In this document: one piece after another, positions 7,081-14,327 of the stretch
How the letters are laid out: every line of letters begins with the position of its first letter
Position numbering within the stretch: position 1 is the stretch's first letter
The notes under the pieces: generated by a model
The model's database searches: none
The model's input: the letters and a program-made list of their open reading frames with translations, nothing else
Told to the model about the DNA's origin: nothing
Made by a program: the position numbers and the translations under genes
Assembly (NCBI GenBank): GCA_029987045.1
Contig: DALTWN010000005.1
Span: 1 to 15,960 of the forward strand
DNA length: 15,960 nucleotides
Direction: 5' to 3'
Source: Methanocorpusculum sp.
GTDB lineage: Archaea > Halobacteriota > Methanomicrobia > Methanomicrobiales > Methanocorpusculaceae

Positions 7081-8199
7081 ATGTCTGAAAAAATAGGCAA
7101 TAGCACCGCAATAAAGTATCACGCAATACAGAAACGGAAAATTATAGTCATACTGATACTGATAGCTGTGCTGTTCTGCTCAATTATTGTCGCTTTAGGC
7201 ATCGGATCCGTCTATCTTCCCCCGAGCGATGTACTTTCGGCAATCGGACATGCCCTGTTCCCTGGCCTGATTGAAGAACCGGCAAGTGGTGCTGATCTCA
7301 TTGTCCTTAATTTCAGAATGCCAAGGATCGCCCTTGCGATTCTTACCGGAATAGCACTTGCCGTTGCCGGAGCGGTCATGCAGGGTCTTCTCCGCAACCC
7401 GCTGGTGAGTCCGTTTACCCTCGGCCTGTCTTCTGCTGCATCCTTCGGAGCGGCGCTGATGATTGTGCTAGGATCTGTCATCTTCACCGGCATATTTGCC
7501 AGTTCTATTTGCATCTTCGGATTGGCATTTACCGGAAAATCGCTTCTCATAATCCTCTCTGCATTCATTTTCGGCTGGCTATCGGTGATATTGGTCTATT
7601 TCATCTCCCGTGCACGTCACACCTCACAAGCGGTCATGATTCTTGCCGGTGTCGTCATCGGCTATCTGTTCCAGGCCGGCCTTTTGGCCCTCAAATATGT
7701 CTCGAACGATGATGCACTCCGGGAAATCGTGACCTGGCTGATGGGCGGCATGTGGGGCGCGACATGGCAGGCTATTTTCATTCTCTTCCCGATCGTATTG
7801 ATCTGTTTCTTCCTTGTCGAACGGCGTGCATGGGATCTGAACACCCTCTCTTCCGGAGATGACGTCGCACAGAATATGGGTATCAATGTCGACCGGTTCC
7901 GTATTGTCGGTCTGCTCATTGTCAGTTTCGCAGCGGCAGCATGTCTGGCTTTTACCGGCATTATCGGATTCGTCGGACTGATGGCACCGCATATCTGCAG
8001 AATGCTTATCGGAAACGATTACCGCTGGCTGATTCCGGCATCGGCACTCATGGGAGCAATAATCCTACTGATTTCAGATACCGTTGCCCGTGTCATCCTT
8101 GCACCAGTCGAAATCCCTGTCGGCGTAATCATGTATGTTCTCGGCGGACTCTTCTTCCTCTTCCTCATTACCAAAGGCCGCGGGAGGTTGCTCTCATGA
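7081..8199 (+). CDS. FecCD/BtuC-type ABC transporter permease
   Basis: This 372-residue membrane protein is the channel subunit of an importer for iron-siderophore, haem, cobalamin or a similar metal complex. About ten membrane helices are expected. The first, ILILIAVLFCSIIVAL, follows a 20-residue positively charged cytoplasmic N-terminus. Family hallmarks are RMPRIALAILTGIALAVAG and GAVMQGLLRNPLVSPFTLG (residues 79-115), and near the end GIIGFVGLMAPHICRMLIG, the loop that contacts the ATPase. The frame opens upstream with a TTG at 6985. I chose ATG 7081 because the earlier sequence covers the TATA box and is not membrane-like. Its stop shares ATGA with the ATPase start. The substrate cannot be told from the sequence. 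Confidence 0.92.
   Translation: MSEKIGNSTAIKYHAIQKRKIIVILILIAVLFCSIIVALGIGSVYLPPSDVLSAIGHALFPGLIEEPASGADLIVLNFRMPRIALAILTGIALAVAGAVMQGLLRNPLVSPFTLGLSSAASFGAALMIVLGSVIFTGIFASSICIFGLAFTGKSLLIILSAFIFGWLSVILVYFISRARHTSQAVMILAGVVIGYLFQAGLLALKYVSNDDALREIVTWLMGGMWGATWQAIFILFPIVLICFFLVERRAWDLNTLSSGDDVAQNMGINVDRFRIVGLLIVSFAAAACLAFTGIIGFVGLMAPHICRMLIGNDYRWLIPASALMGAIILLISDTVARVILAPVEIPVGVIMYVLGGLFFLFLITKGRGRLLS
8182..8187 (+). promoter_or_regulatory. Ribosome binding site of the ATPase gene
   Basis: GGGAGG stands eight bases before the ATG at 8196, inside the end of the permease gene. It decides the ATPase start, because the same frame is open further upstream. Confidence 0.7.
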
Positions 8200-8972
8200 A
8201 TCTGCGGGTTTCGTCTCTGACACAGAAATACGGGTCACAGACCATTCTCCATGACCTGACATTCACGGCAGAATCTGGAAAAATCACGGCATTGCTGGGA
8301 TTGAACGGAAGCGGAAAATCAACACTGATAAAGACTATAGCAGGCATTCTGCCTTGTCCGCAAAACACCATCTTCGCAAACGAGACCGATATAACCACGA
8401 TCCATCATTCCGAACGTGCACGGATGATCGGGTATGTGCCGCAGCATTTCCACTACACATCATTTACCACGGTATTGGACACCGTCCTGATCGGCAGACG
8501 GCCGTATATGAGCTGGTCGGTATCTGAAGAGGATCTGAAAGCAGTCGATGATGCAATGAACGCGATGAACGTTGCTGAGATTTCAAATAGATATATCAAT
8601 GAACTTTCCGGAGGACAACGCCAGCGGGTTTTCATTGCCCGTGCTCTGGCTCAGAATCCGGCATTCTATCTGTTCGATGAACCAACCAGCAGTCTCGATC
8701 TCCGTCACCAGCTTGAAACGCTGACGGTAATGCAGAACCTGGTTCGGAAGAATGGGGCGGGGATGATTGTCGCGTTACATGACCTGAACCTTGCACTGCA
8801 TTTCGCAGATTCAATCATTCTTCTGAAAGACGGAAAAATAATCGCTACCGGCACCCCTGAAACCGTGCTTACTGCCGAACGGGTTGCCGAAGTCTACGGA
8901 GTAAAAGCCGATGTGTTTTCCAGTGACCACGGAACATTCATTCACGCTTACGACCCCGTCAAAAACGAGTGA
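8196..8972 (+). CDS. FecE/BtuD-type ABC transporter ATP-binding protein
   Basis: The 258-residue ATPase powers the uptake of the metal complex from the cytoplasmic side. Walker A is GLNGSGKST (35-43), the signature is LSGGQ (137-141), Walker B is LFDEP (159-163) with SSLD as D-loop, and the switch histidine is H195 in ALHD. The C-terminal TPETVLTAERVAEVYGV is typical of the iron-complex and B12 ATPases. The length is normal for the family. It overlaps the permease stop by four bases and ends five bases before the lipoprotein gene, so the three form one operon. The frame is open upstream to 7941 inside the permease gene. The Shine-Dalgarno at 8182 and the family N-terminus (MNLRVSSLTQKYG) support the start at 8196. 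Confidence 0.94.
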   Translation: MNLRVSSLTQKYGSQTILHDLTFTAESGKITALLGLNGSGKSTLIKTIAGILPCPQNTIFANETDITTIHHSERARMIGYVPQHFHYTSFTTVLDTVLIGRRPYMSWSVSEEDLKAVDDAMNAMNVAEISNRYINELSGGQRQRVFIARALAQNPAFYLFDEPTSSLDLRHQLETLTVMQNLVRKNGAGMIVALHDLNLALHFADSIILLKDGKIIATGTPETVLTAERVAEVYGVKADVFSSDHGTFIHAYDPVKNE

Positions 8973-8977
8973 GATCT

Positions 8978-9985
8978 ATGAAAAAATTGACCATCCTGAT
9001 TTCAATCCTGCTGGTTGCAGCACTCTGTGTTTCCGCAGGATGTACGTCAACGACTACCACCACGGAAGGACTGAAGATCACCAATTCGGACGGATCGACG
9101 GTCACCCTTTCCGACAATCCCGAACGCATCGTTCTTCTGAACTCGAACGCGGGAGAAATCCTCTACCTCCTCGGCAGTGCGGATAAAGTGATCGGCATCT
9201 CCCAGTCCATTGCCAACACGGAAGACGGGAAAAAGATGTATCCGAACGCAAAAGTTGTCGGTACCTGGAATGAACCGGATGTAGAATACCTTGTCTCCCT
9301 TGATGCAGATCTGGTCATCGGATATGCAACCTCGAAACCCAAGAATGCGGAAGTATTAGCCGCTGCCGGAATCCCGATTGTCTATATCGACTGTACGAAA
9401 CCTGCAACCATGGCATCCGATATCAAGGAAATCGGAAAACTTGCCGGAAACGAGAAAAAAGCAACTGAAATCGCGGACTACTATACCGACACCATGAATA
9501 AAGTATCCGATGTGGCACAGCGTATTGATGCGATTCCGCAGAGCATATATGCAGAAAGCTATACCGCGTACTATGCCCAGGGAACCAACAGTGGAATGGG
9601 ACAGCTGATTACCCTGACCGGTGGCGAGAATATCCTCAATGAAACCGGAACGCCGAAAGTATCCGATGAATGGGTAGTCACGTCCAACCCAGATATCATT
9701 GTCAAACTGGTCAACTCCATGAACAATGCAGACAGTGTATCGAATGAGATTACGAAACGCACAGGATTCGACCGCATATCTGCAGTAAAGAACAATAACG
9801 TCTGGATCATCCGCAATGATATCACCTATGGCCCGCGTTCATGTGCAGCTGCGGTGGCACTCCTTCAGATTCAGCACCCTGATGTTCTTCCCGGAATGTC
9901 TGCAGAATCCGTACTCACCGAATTCAACCAGAAATTCGGAACGTCTTTCGATACGGAAAATCTGATTTATCACACGTCTGCGTAA
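8978..9985 (+). CDS. Periplasmic-binding-protein-like lipoprotein for metal-complex uptake
   Basis: The 335-residue protein is the extracellular receptor of the upstream permease and ATPase. It starts with a lipoprotein signal: MKK, a hydrophobic stretch to residue 20, and the lipobox SAGC with the lipid-bearing Cys at 22. A Thr-rich linker (TSTTTTTEG) follows, probably exposed at the cell surface. The mature part has the fold of the FepB/BtuF family: ERIVLLNSNAGEILYLLGSADKVIG, DADLVIGY, and late NNNVWIIRNDITYGP. The frame also allows a GTG at 8969 that would overlap the ATPase stop. ATG 8978 gives a standard signal peptide and is preferred. The ligand (ferric siderophore, cobalamin, haem, another chelate) is not evident. 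A T-run follows the stop by 18 bases. Confidence 0.92.
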   Translation: MKKLTILISILLVAALCVSAGCTSTTTTTEGLKITNSDGSTVTLSDNPERIVLLNSNAGEILYLLGSADKVIGISQSIANTEDGKKMYPNAKVVGTWNEPDVEYLVSLDADLVIGYATSKPKNAEVLAAAGIPIVYIDCTKPATMASDIKEIGKLAGNEKKATEIADYYTDTMNKVSDVAQRIDAIPQSIYAESYTAYYAQGTNSGMGQLITLTGGENILNETGTPKVSDEWVVTSNPDIIVKLVNSMNNADSVSNEITKRTGFDRISAVKNNNVWIIRNDITYGPRSCAAAVALLQIQHPDVLPGMSAESVLTEFNQKFGTSFDTENLIYHTSA

Positions 9986-10003
9986 ACGTATCCTCTCCTC
10001 CTA

Positions 10004-10009
10004 TTTTTT
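10004..10009 (+). terminator. Oligo-T terminator after the uptake operon
   Basis: Six T follow a pyrimidine-rich stretch 18 bases after the lipoprotein stop. Archaeal polymerase can stop at such tracts without a hairpin. The rest of the 9986-10109 gap holds the promoter and ribosome site of the next gene. Confidence 0.4.
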
Positions 10010-10044
10010 CACGTAATCCGGCGTTTCACTCATTCGGAAGAATA

Positions 10045-10052
10045 AACTATAT
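10045..10052 (+). promoter_or_regulatory. TATA-like box of the Kef-type antiporter gene
   Basis: AACTATAT is centred about 62 bases before the ATG. Transcription would start near 10074, leaving a leader of about 35 bases that carries a Shine-Dalgarno. Several other lead genes in this window appear to be leaderless instead. Confidence 0.35.
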
Positions 10053-10096
10053 CACTCCTTAACTAAAAAAAATTACAATAATAAACAGATAATGAA

Positions 10097-10102
10097 AGGA
10101 GA
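10097..10102 (+). promoter_or_regulatory. Ribosome binding site of the antiporter gene
   Basis: AGGAGA lies seven bases before the ATG at 10110. It is a strong match to the archaeal 16S rRNA tail and fixes this start. Confidence 0.65.
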
Positions 10103-10109
10103 ATAATCA

Positions 10110-12260
10110 ATGAGTGGAAATGAAGCAGTAAATTCATCCTTCCTATCATCATTCGAGACCGCGATTGATGATCTGCGAACACAGGTCAGCGATACTGTAT
10201 CTGCCCTAATTTCAACAGCCGAAACATTTAACGCAGAAACACTCGCAATCACGATTCTGCTTGTCCTTGGTTGTTCACTGATTATTCTGCTCATCGGAAG
10301 AAAACTGCGTGTTCCTGCAATTATCTGCTTTTTTATCACCGGTATGATTATCGGACCATATGGTCTTGGAATCATTCAGGGCGAATACGTGGATGTACTA
10401 GCAGACTTGGGAGTTATCCTGATGATGTTTACCATCGGTTTGGAAATTCCGCTGAAAAATCTGCTGGCGATGAAAAAGATCGTACTCATCGGTGGAACCT
10501 TACAATTGGTACTTACCACAGCAGCCGTTACCGGCGTCATGCTGGCGTTTGGTTTTGCATTCAACATCTCCCTGTTCATCGGATTCCTTGTGGCACACTC
10601 ATCCACCGCAATCATCATGAACCTGTATCAACGAAGCGGAGAAATTGACAAACGGCATGGTAAGATTGCACTGGGTCTTCTTATTTTCCAGGATTTAAAC
10701 GTAGTCCCGATGATGCTGATGGTCCCGTTCCTTGCTCCCGAAGGAAATGCAGATATCATCGCATCAGTTATCAAACTGTTCTTAGGTCTAGCAGGATTGG
10801 CACTGATTCTTATTATCGCAATTTATCTAGTTCCAAGAATTCTGCGCCACATCGCATTGACCCGGAACGGAGAACTGTTTATCATTGCAATTGTAGTTAT
10901 CGCACTGACGATTGCTGTTGCCATGAAACAGACAGGGGTTGAACTTTCACTTGGTGCATTCCTTGCCGGTGTTGCAATTTCAGGGACAGCATACAATCAT
11001 GAGGTATTGGGACAGATTACACCGTTACGCGACCTGCTTACCAGCTTCTTCTTCGTATCGATCGGAATGATGCTGGATCTGCCGTTTGTTTGGCAGAATC
11101 TGCTTATCATTCTTGGTCTTGCGGCCATTCTGCTTCTCTTCAAGACTGGAATCAATTTCATATCGGTGAAAGCAATTGGTATCGGAGCCGGAGTGGGCCT
11201 GCTTGCTTCGGTCGGCCTATCACAGATTGGAGAATTCTCATTCATCTTGGGTCAGGTGGGTCTCGATAACGGAATCCTATCGCAGGAAATCTACCAGTTC
11301 TTCCTTGCCATATCCATTATCACGATGGCAGCGACCCCATTCCTGGTCAAACTGGCACCCAAGATTGTCGACAAATGCTTTAAACCGAAAGTGCCAGAAA
11401 AGGACGAAAACGAACCCGAACATAAAGAACATGAAATCATTGTCGGATATGGATTGGCCGGGAAATATGTTGCCAAAGCTCTGGAAAAAATGGGGATTGA
11501 CTATATCGTCCTTGAAACAAACGCAGAGACCGTGGTAAGCGAAAAGAATAACGGAGTGCCCATCGTTTTCGGAGATGCGTCCCGTGAAGCTGTCCTCGAT
11601 TATGCAGGAATTCAAAAAGCGTCATCCATTGTAATTACCGTGCCCATACCTGAAGTCGTCAAAGCTGTCGTAACCGTTGCGCGGAGACTGAATCCGGGAA
11701 TTACCATAATTACCCGTGCACGGTTTATTTCCGACACTGCAGAACTCTATAGACTGGGGGCAGATTCCGTTGTTGTCGACGAACGCGAATGTGCCGCGGA
11801 AATGTTCAAACGCATTTTGGCAGGACATGATATTCCCGAACAGGAGGTTGAACAACTCAGCCGGGAAATCAGAGGTATGCTCTATGACCAGTATATCAAA
11901 CAATCAGTCATCGAAGAGAAGGTACCTGATGAAAATGAGAACAAAGCCCTCAAAACCGCTCTGATTCCGGTCAGACAGGCCGATAAACTGCTTTCCCAGG
12001 AAATGTCCCAGATTCGACAGATCTGTGTAGAACACGGCTGTGACGCCTGCGGAAAGACACTTTCCGAGATTCATCTGAGAAAGAATTTCGGAATATCTAT
12101 TCTTGCAATCAGACATCCTGATGAAGTAGATACAGATGTTGCGCCACGCGGAACTACAATACTGATGGAAGGAGATATCGTAGTAATTATGGGAGATAAT
12201 ACCGGTATAGCAAAGATTATGCCATTATTTATCGCTAAAAAATGTGATTGTCAAAAATAA
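10110..12260 (+). CDS. Kef/CPA2-type cation:proton antiporter with RCK (TrkA-N and TrkA-C) domains
   Basis: The 716-residue membrane protein probably exchanges K+ or Na+ for protons, controlling cytoplasmic pH and cation levels. Residues 46-420 hold about twelve or thirteen membrane helices with CPA2 landmarks: FFITGMIIGPYGLG, the ion-site pair Q194-D195 in LLIFQDLNVVP, and SLGAFLAGVAISGT (280-293). After a charged linker, an RCK/TrkA-N domain starts near 442 with the nucleotide-binding GYGLAG (446-451) and acidic E469 after the second strand. A TrkA-C domain covers about 615-710. Full-length CPA2 proteins with both RCK parts are common in archaea. Oddities are a hydrophilic coiled-coil-like N-terminus (1-40) and cysteine pairs at 644/647 and 712/714. 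It has its own promoter, Shine-Dalgarno and terminator, so it is a single-gene unit. Confidence 0.92.
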   Translation: MSGNEAVNSSFLSSFETAIDDLRTQVSDTVSALISTAETFNAETLAITILLVLGCSLIILLIGRKLRVPAIICFFITGMIIGPYGLGIIQGEYVDVLADLGVILMMFTIGLEIPLKNLLAMKKIVLIGGTLQLVLTTAAVTGVMLAFGFAFNISLFIGFLVAHSSTAIIMNLYQRSGEIDKRHGKIALGLLIFQDLNVVPMMLMVPFLAPEGNADIIASVIKLFLGLAGLALILIIAIYLVPRILRHIALTRNGELFIIAIVVIALTIAVAMKQTGVELSLGAFLAGVAISGTAYNHEVLGQITPLRDLLTSFFFVSIGMMLDLPFVWQNLLIILGLAAILLLFKTGINFISVKAIGIGAGVGLLASVGLSQIGEFSFILGQVGLDNGILSQEIYQFFLAISIITMAATPFLVKLAPKIVDKCFKPKVPEKDENEPEHKEHEIIVGYGLAGKYVAKALEKMGIDYIVLETNAETVVSEKNNGVPIVFGDASREAVLDYAGIQKASSIVITVPIPEVVKAVVTVARRLNPGITIITRARFISDTAELYRLGADSVVVDERECAAEMFKRILAGHDIPEQEVEQLSREIRGMLYDQYIKQSVIEEKVPDENENKALKTALIPVRQADKLLSQEMSQIRQICVEHGCDACGKTLSEIHLRKNFGISILAIRHPDEVDTDVAPRGTTILMEGDIVVIMGDNTGIAKIMPLFIAKKCDCQK

Positions 12261-12294
12261 TTTCTGTCAAATACATACCCCTCAAACCATTCTC

Positions 12295-12299
12295 TTTTT
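12295..12299 (+). terminator. T-rich stretch after the antiporter gene
   Basis: Five T in a pyrimidine-rich run (TCTCTTTTTC) occur 35 bases after the stop and could end transcription. The 12261-12414 gap otherwise holds the next promoter and a 10-base palindrome, TCATCGATGA, at 12340-12349 with no clear role. Confidence 0.3.
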
Positions 12300-12377
12300 C
12301 CGTCTCAAAATTTCATCAAAAAACACAGAATACTGCCATTCATCGATGATTTTCCCCTACCACTCCTGAAAATAAAA

Positions 12378-12385
12378 GATATAAG
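12378..12385 (+). promoter_or_regulatory. TATA box of the FKBP gene
   Basis: GATATAAG is centred about 34 bases before the ATG at 12415, within an A-rich context (AAAATAAAA just upstream). The predicted mRNA start near 12407 leaves a leader of about eight bases, too short for a Shine-Dalgarno, and none is seen. Confidence 0.45.
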
Positions 12386-12414
12386 GGTAAAGGACCAATA
12401 GTATAGGGATTCGT

Positions 12415-13287
12415 ATGGTTATTGAAATCGGTAATTATATCAAACTCACATACACCGGTTGCGTCAACGGCGTTCCGTTCGACACCACCGATGCTGAAGA
12501 AGCAAAGAAAGGACACATCTTCCGCGAAGGATTCAACTATGCCCCGGCAGTAGTAAAAGTCGGAGCTGGCCACGTTCTCGCAGGCGTCGATGAAGACCTT
12601 GCCGGTAAAGAAGTCGGTAAAGAATACAAGGTCACCATCCCGGCAGAAAAAGCATTCGGCGAACACAACAAGGATGAAGTCAAGGCAATCGATAAGAAAG
12701 CATTCCAGAACAAGCCGGAACTCTTTGAACGTGTAACCGTCGAAGGCAGAGAAGGTATGGTTGTAAACAAGATCGGTAACAGATACCTTGTTGATTTCAA
12801 CCACCCGCTTGCAGGTCAGGCTGTCGACTATACCTACAAGATCGAAGCAGTCGTCACCGACCCGGTCGAATGCCTTGCAGGAACCATCAAACTCATCACC
12901 GGCCGTGACATGAAAGTCAGCAATGCACATGAGAACTTCGTTTCCATCGAAGTCCCGGCAATGATTGCCATGTACAACCAGAACTGGTTCATGACCCAGT
13001 ACATGATTATGCAGGATGCATTTGCACTCTTCCCGAAGGCAGAATCCGTCAAGTTCGTTGAAACCTTCCCGCGCCCGAACAAAGAGGGAGACGCAGCTGA
13101 AGAAAAGAAAGAAGAAAAGAAGGAAGAGAAGAAGACCGAGGCCAAGAAAGAAGCAGCAGCACCTGCAGCAGAGAAGAAACCGGCTGCAAAGAAAACAACT
13201 GCAAAGAAGGCCGATGCACCAGCAGAGAAGAAGACTGCTGAAAAGAAGCCGGCTGCAAAGAAAACAACTGCAAAGAAAGCAGCGTAA
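12415..13287 (+). CDS. FKBP-type (SlyD-like) peptidyl-prolyl isomerase with Lys/Ala-rich tail
   Basis: The 290-residue protein speeds cis-trans isomerisation of proline bonds and likely acts as a cytoplasmic folding chaperone. Residues 1-150 form the FKBP core with an inserted flap domain (about 85-130): IGNYIKLTYTGCVNGVPFDT, VGAGHVLAGVDEDLAG (49-64), IPAEKAFGEHN and FNHPLAGQAVDYTYKIEAVV. Residues 151-222 are the extra C-terminal domain of long archaeal FKBPs. From 225 the chain becomes low complexity: first alternating KKEE blocks, then Lys/Ala/Thr/Pro repeats with KKPAAKKTTAKKA twice. The last 60 residues hold 22 Lys and 18 Ala. Such a tail resembles bacterial histone H1-like and HU tails and may bind nucleic acid or ribosomes, which is inference. 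The gene stands alone, with a T-run terminator. Confidence 0.92.
   Translation: MVIEIGNYIKLTYTGCVNGVPFDTTDAEEAKKGHIFREGFNYAPAVVKVGAGHVLAGVDEDLAGKEVGKEYKVTIPAEKAFGEHNKDEVKAIDKKAFQNKPELFERVTVEGREGMVVNKIGNRYLVDFNHPLAGQAVDYTYKIEAVVTDPVECLAGTIKLITGRDMKVSNAHENFVSIEVPAMIAMYNQNWFMTQYMIMQDAFALFPKAESVKFVETFPRPNKEGDAAEEKKEEKKEEKKTEAKKEAAAPAAEKKPAAKKTTAKKADAPAEKKTAEKKPAAKKTTAKKAA
13180..13208 (+). repeat. 29-base direct repeat in the FKBP tail, copy 1
   Basis: The 29 bases at 13180-13208 recur exactly at 13249-13277, 69 bases (23 codons) further on and in the same reading frame. Both encode the PAAKKTTAKK part of the tail. The perfect DNA identity suggests a recent in-frame duplication or gene conversion. 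Confidence 0.85.
13249..13277 (+). repeat. 29-base direct repeat in the FKBP tail, copy 2
   Basis: This is the exact second copy of 13180-13208. The tail can lengthen or shorten by recombination between the two copies without loss of frame. Confidence 0.85.
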
Positions 13288-13297
13288 ATTCAATAAC

Positions 13298-13309
13298 CTC
13301 TTTTTTTCT
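13298..13309 (+). terminator. T7 run after the FKBP gene
   Basis: CTC, seven T, then CT begin 11 bases after the FKBP stop and run straight into the ATG of the radical SAM gene. An oligo-T tract like this is a standard archaeal stop signal, so the next gene probably does not depend on the FKBP promoter alone. Confidence 0.45.
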
Positions 13310-14299
13310 ATGCAGGCCCGTTTTTTCGATGATACGAAGAACGTCTGCATGCTTTGTCCCCGTCATTGTTCCATTCCGAACGGTGCTCGCGGATTCTGTC
13401 GCGTACGGGAAAACAGGAATGGTACGCTCATAACCAGGACATACGGAGAACTTACCGCATGCGGTATCGACCCTATCGAAAAGAAACCGCTCAATCATTT
13501 CCTGCCGGGTTCAGCCACCCTCTCCATCAGCTCATTCGGCTGCAATTTTACCTGCAAACACTGTCAGAACCATACCCTTTCGCAGGATATTTCATGCACT
13601 ACCGAATATGCCGAACCTGAGGATATTGTCAGAATCGCCCGGCAGAACCAGGTAGACAGTATCTCATTCACCTACAATGAACCGACCGTCTTTTATGAGT
13701 ATATGTACGATGTTGCCAAACTCGCACATGCATCCGGATTGAAAACCGCGATTATTACCAATGGGTATCTCAATGAAGATCCGTGCAAGGAACTTGCGCG
13801 GTATATGGATGCATTCCGTATCGATCTCAAAGCGTTTTCAGATACATTCTACCGGACTGTCTGCGGCAATGCACATCTGCAACCGATATTGGATACTATC
13901 AGTCGTGTTGCCAAACTGAAGCGGCACTTGGAACTGGTAACCCTCATAATCCCGGGACTCAACGATTCTCCCGATGAACTGGCCGGGATGCTTTCCTGGG
14001 AACGTGAGACGCTGGGACCCTCCATACCTCACCATTTCACTGCATTCAGTCCGAATTACCAGATGACCACTATCCCTGCAGCCGATCATGGACTGATGGA
14101 TCGTGTGTTCCGTCAGGCAAAAGATGCGGGCCTCTATTACCCGTATGTCGGCAATGTCATCCATAACGAAGGGAGCACGACCTATTGCCCGTCCTGCGGT
14201 TCGAAACTCATTCAGCGTATCGGCTATGTCAGCAGAATGCCGGGTATCAACCAGGGATACTGTAAACACTGCGGTAGAAAGATCGAAGGTATCTTTTAA
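13310..14299 (+). CDS. AmmeMemoRadiSam-system radical SAM enzyme
   Basis: This 329-residue radical SAM protein belongs to the family that travels with AMMECR1 and Memo proteins. The reaction is not established to my knowledge. The 4Fe-4S cluster motif is C78-x3-C82-x2-C85 (GCNFTCKHCQNH). The SAM-binding region includes SFTYNEPTVFYEY (119-131) and the strand FRIDLKAF (169-176). An N-terminal cysteine set (13, 16, 20, 30: CMLCPRHC and GFCRVREN) and a C-terminal zinc-ribbon-like set (293, 296, 318, 321: YCPSCG and YCKHCG) flank the core, as in the family. Length is normal. The frame is open upstream through the FKBP gene, but the family N-terminus (MQARFFDDTKNVC) begins at the ATG at 13310. There is no Shine-Dalgarno, since a T-run abuts the start. 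Partner genes are not in the window. It is convergent with the exporter permease. Confidence 0.9.
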   Translation: MQARFFDDTKNVCMLCPRHCSIPNGARGFCRVRENRNGTLITRTYGELTACGIDPIEKKPLNHFLPGSATLSISSFGCNFTCKHCQNHTLSQDISCTTEYAEPEDIVRIARQNQVDSISFTYNEPTVFYEYMYDVAKLAHASGLKTAIITNGYLNEDPCKELARYMDAFRIDLKAFSDTFYRTVCGNAHLQPILDTISRVAKLKRHLELVTLIIPGLNDSPDELAGMLSWERETLGPSIPHHFTAFSPNYQMTTIPAADHGLMDRVFRQAKDAGLYYPYVGNVIHNEGSTTYCPSCGSKLIQRIGYVSRMPGINQGYCKHCGRKIEGIF

Positions 14300-14326
14300 A
14301 AAAACAATGGGATTCGGAGAAATCCC
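14299..14326 (-). terminator. Hairpin plus T7 ending the exporter permease transcript
   Basis: GGGATT (14309-14314) and AATCCC (14321-14326) form a six-base stem with a six-base loop. Read on the minus strand, the hairpin lies just after the permease stop and is followed by TTG and seven T. This looks like a classic hairpin terminator. On the plus strand it lacks a T-run, so it is less suited to the radical SAM gene. Confidence 0.6.
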
Positions 14327-14327
14327 G

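Noticed and set aside
12340..12349. TCATCGATGA palindrome in the spacer before the FKBP gene
   Set aside because: It is a single short palindrome with no second copy or clear position relative to the promoter. It is not enough to call an operator.
13016..13309. N-terminal extension of the radical SAM frame into the FKBP gene
   Set aside because: The extra 98 residues are Arg/Gln-rich out-of-frame translation of the Lys/Ala tail. The family N-terminus begins at 13310.
12340..13350. A 336-codon minus-strand frame, very rich in Cys, Leu and Phe, opposite the FKBP gene
   Set aside because: Its composition is the direct antisense of Lys/Ala/Glu codons in the tail, it covers the FKBP promoter, and it has no domain pattern. 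It is a shadow.
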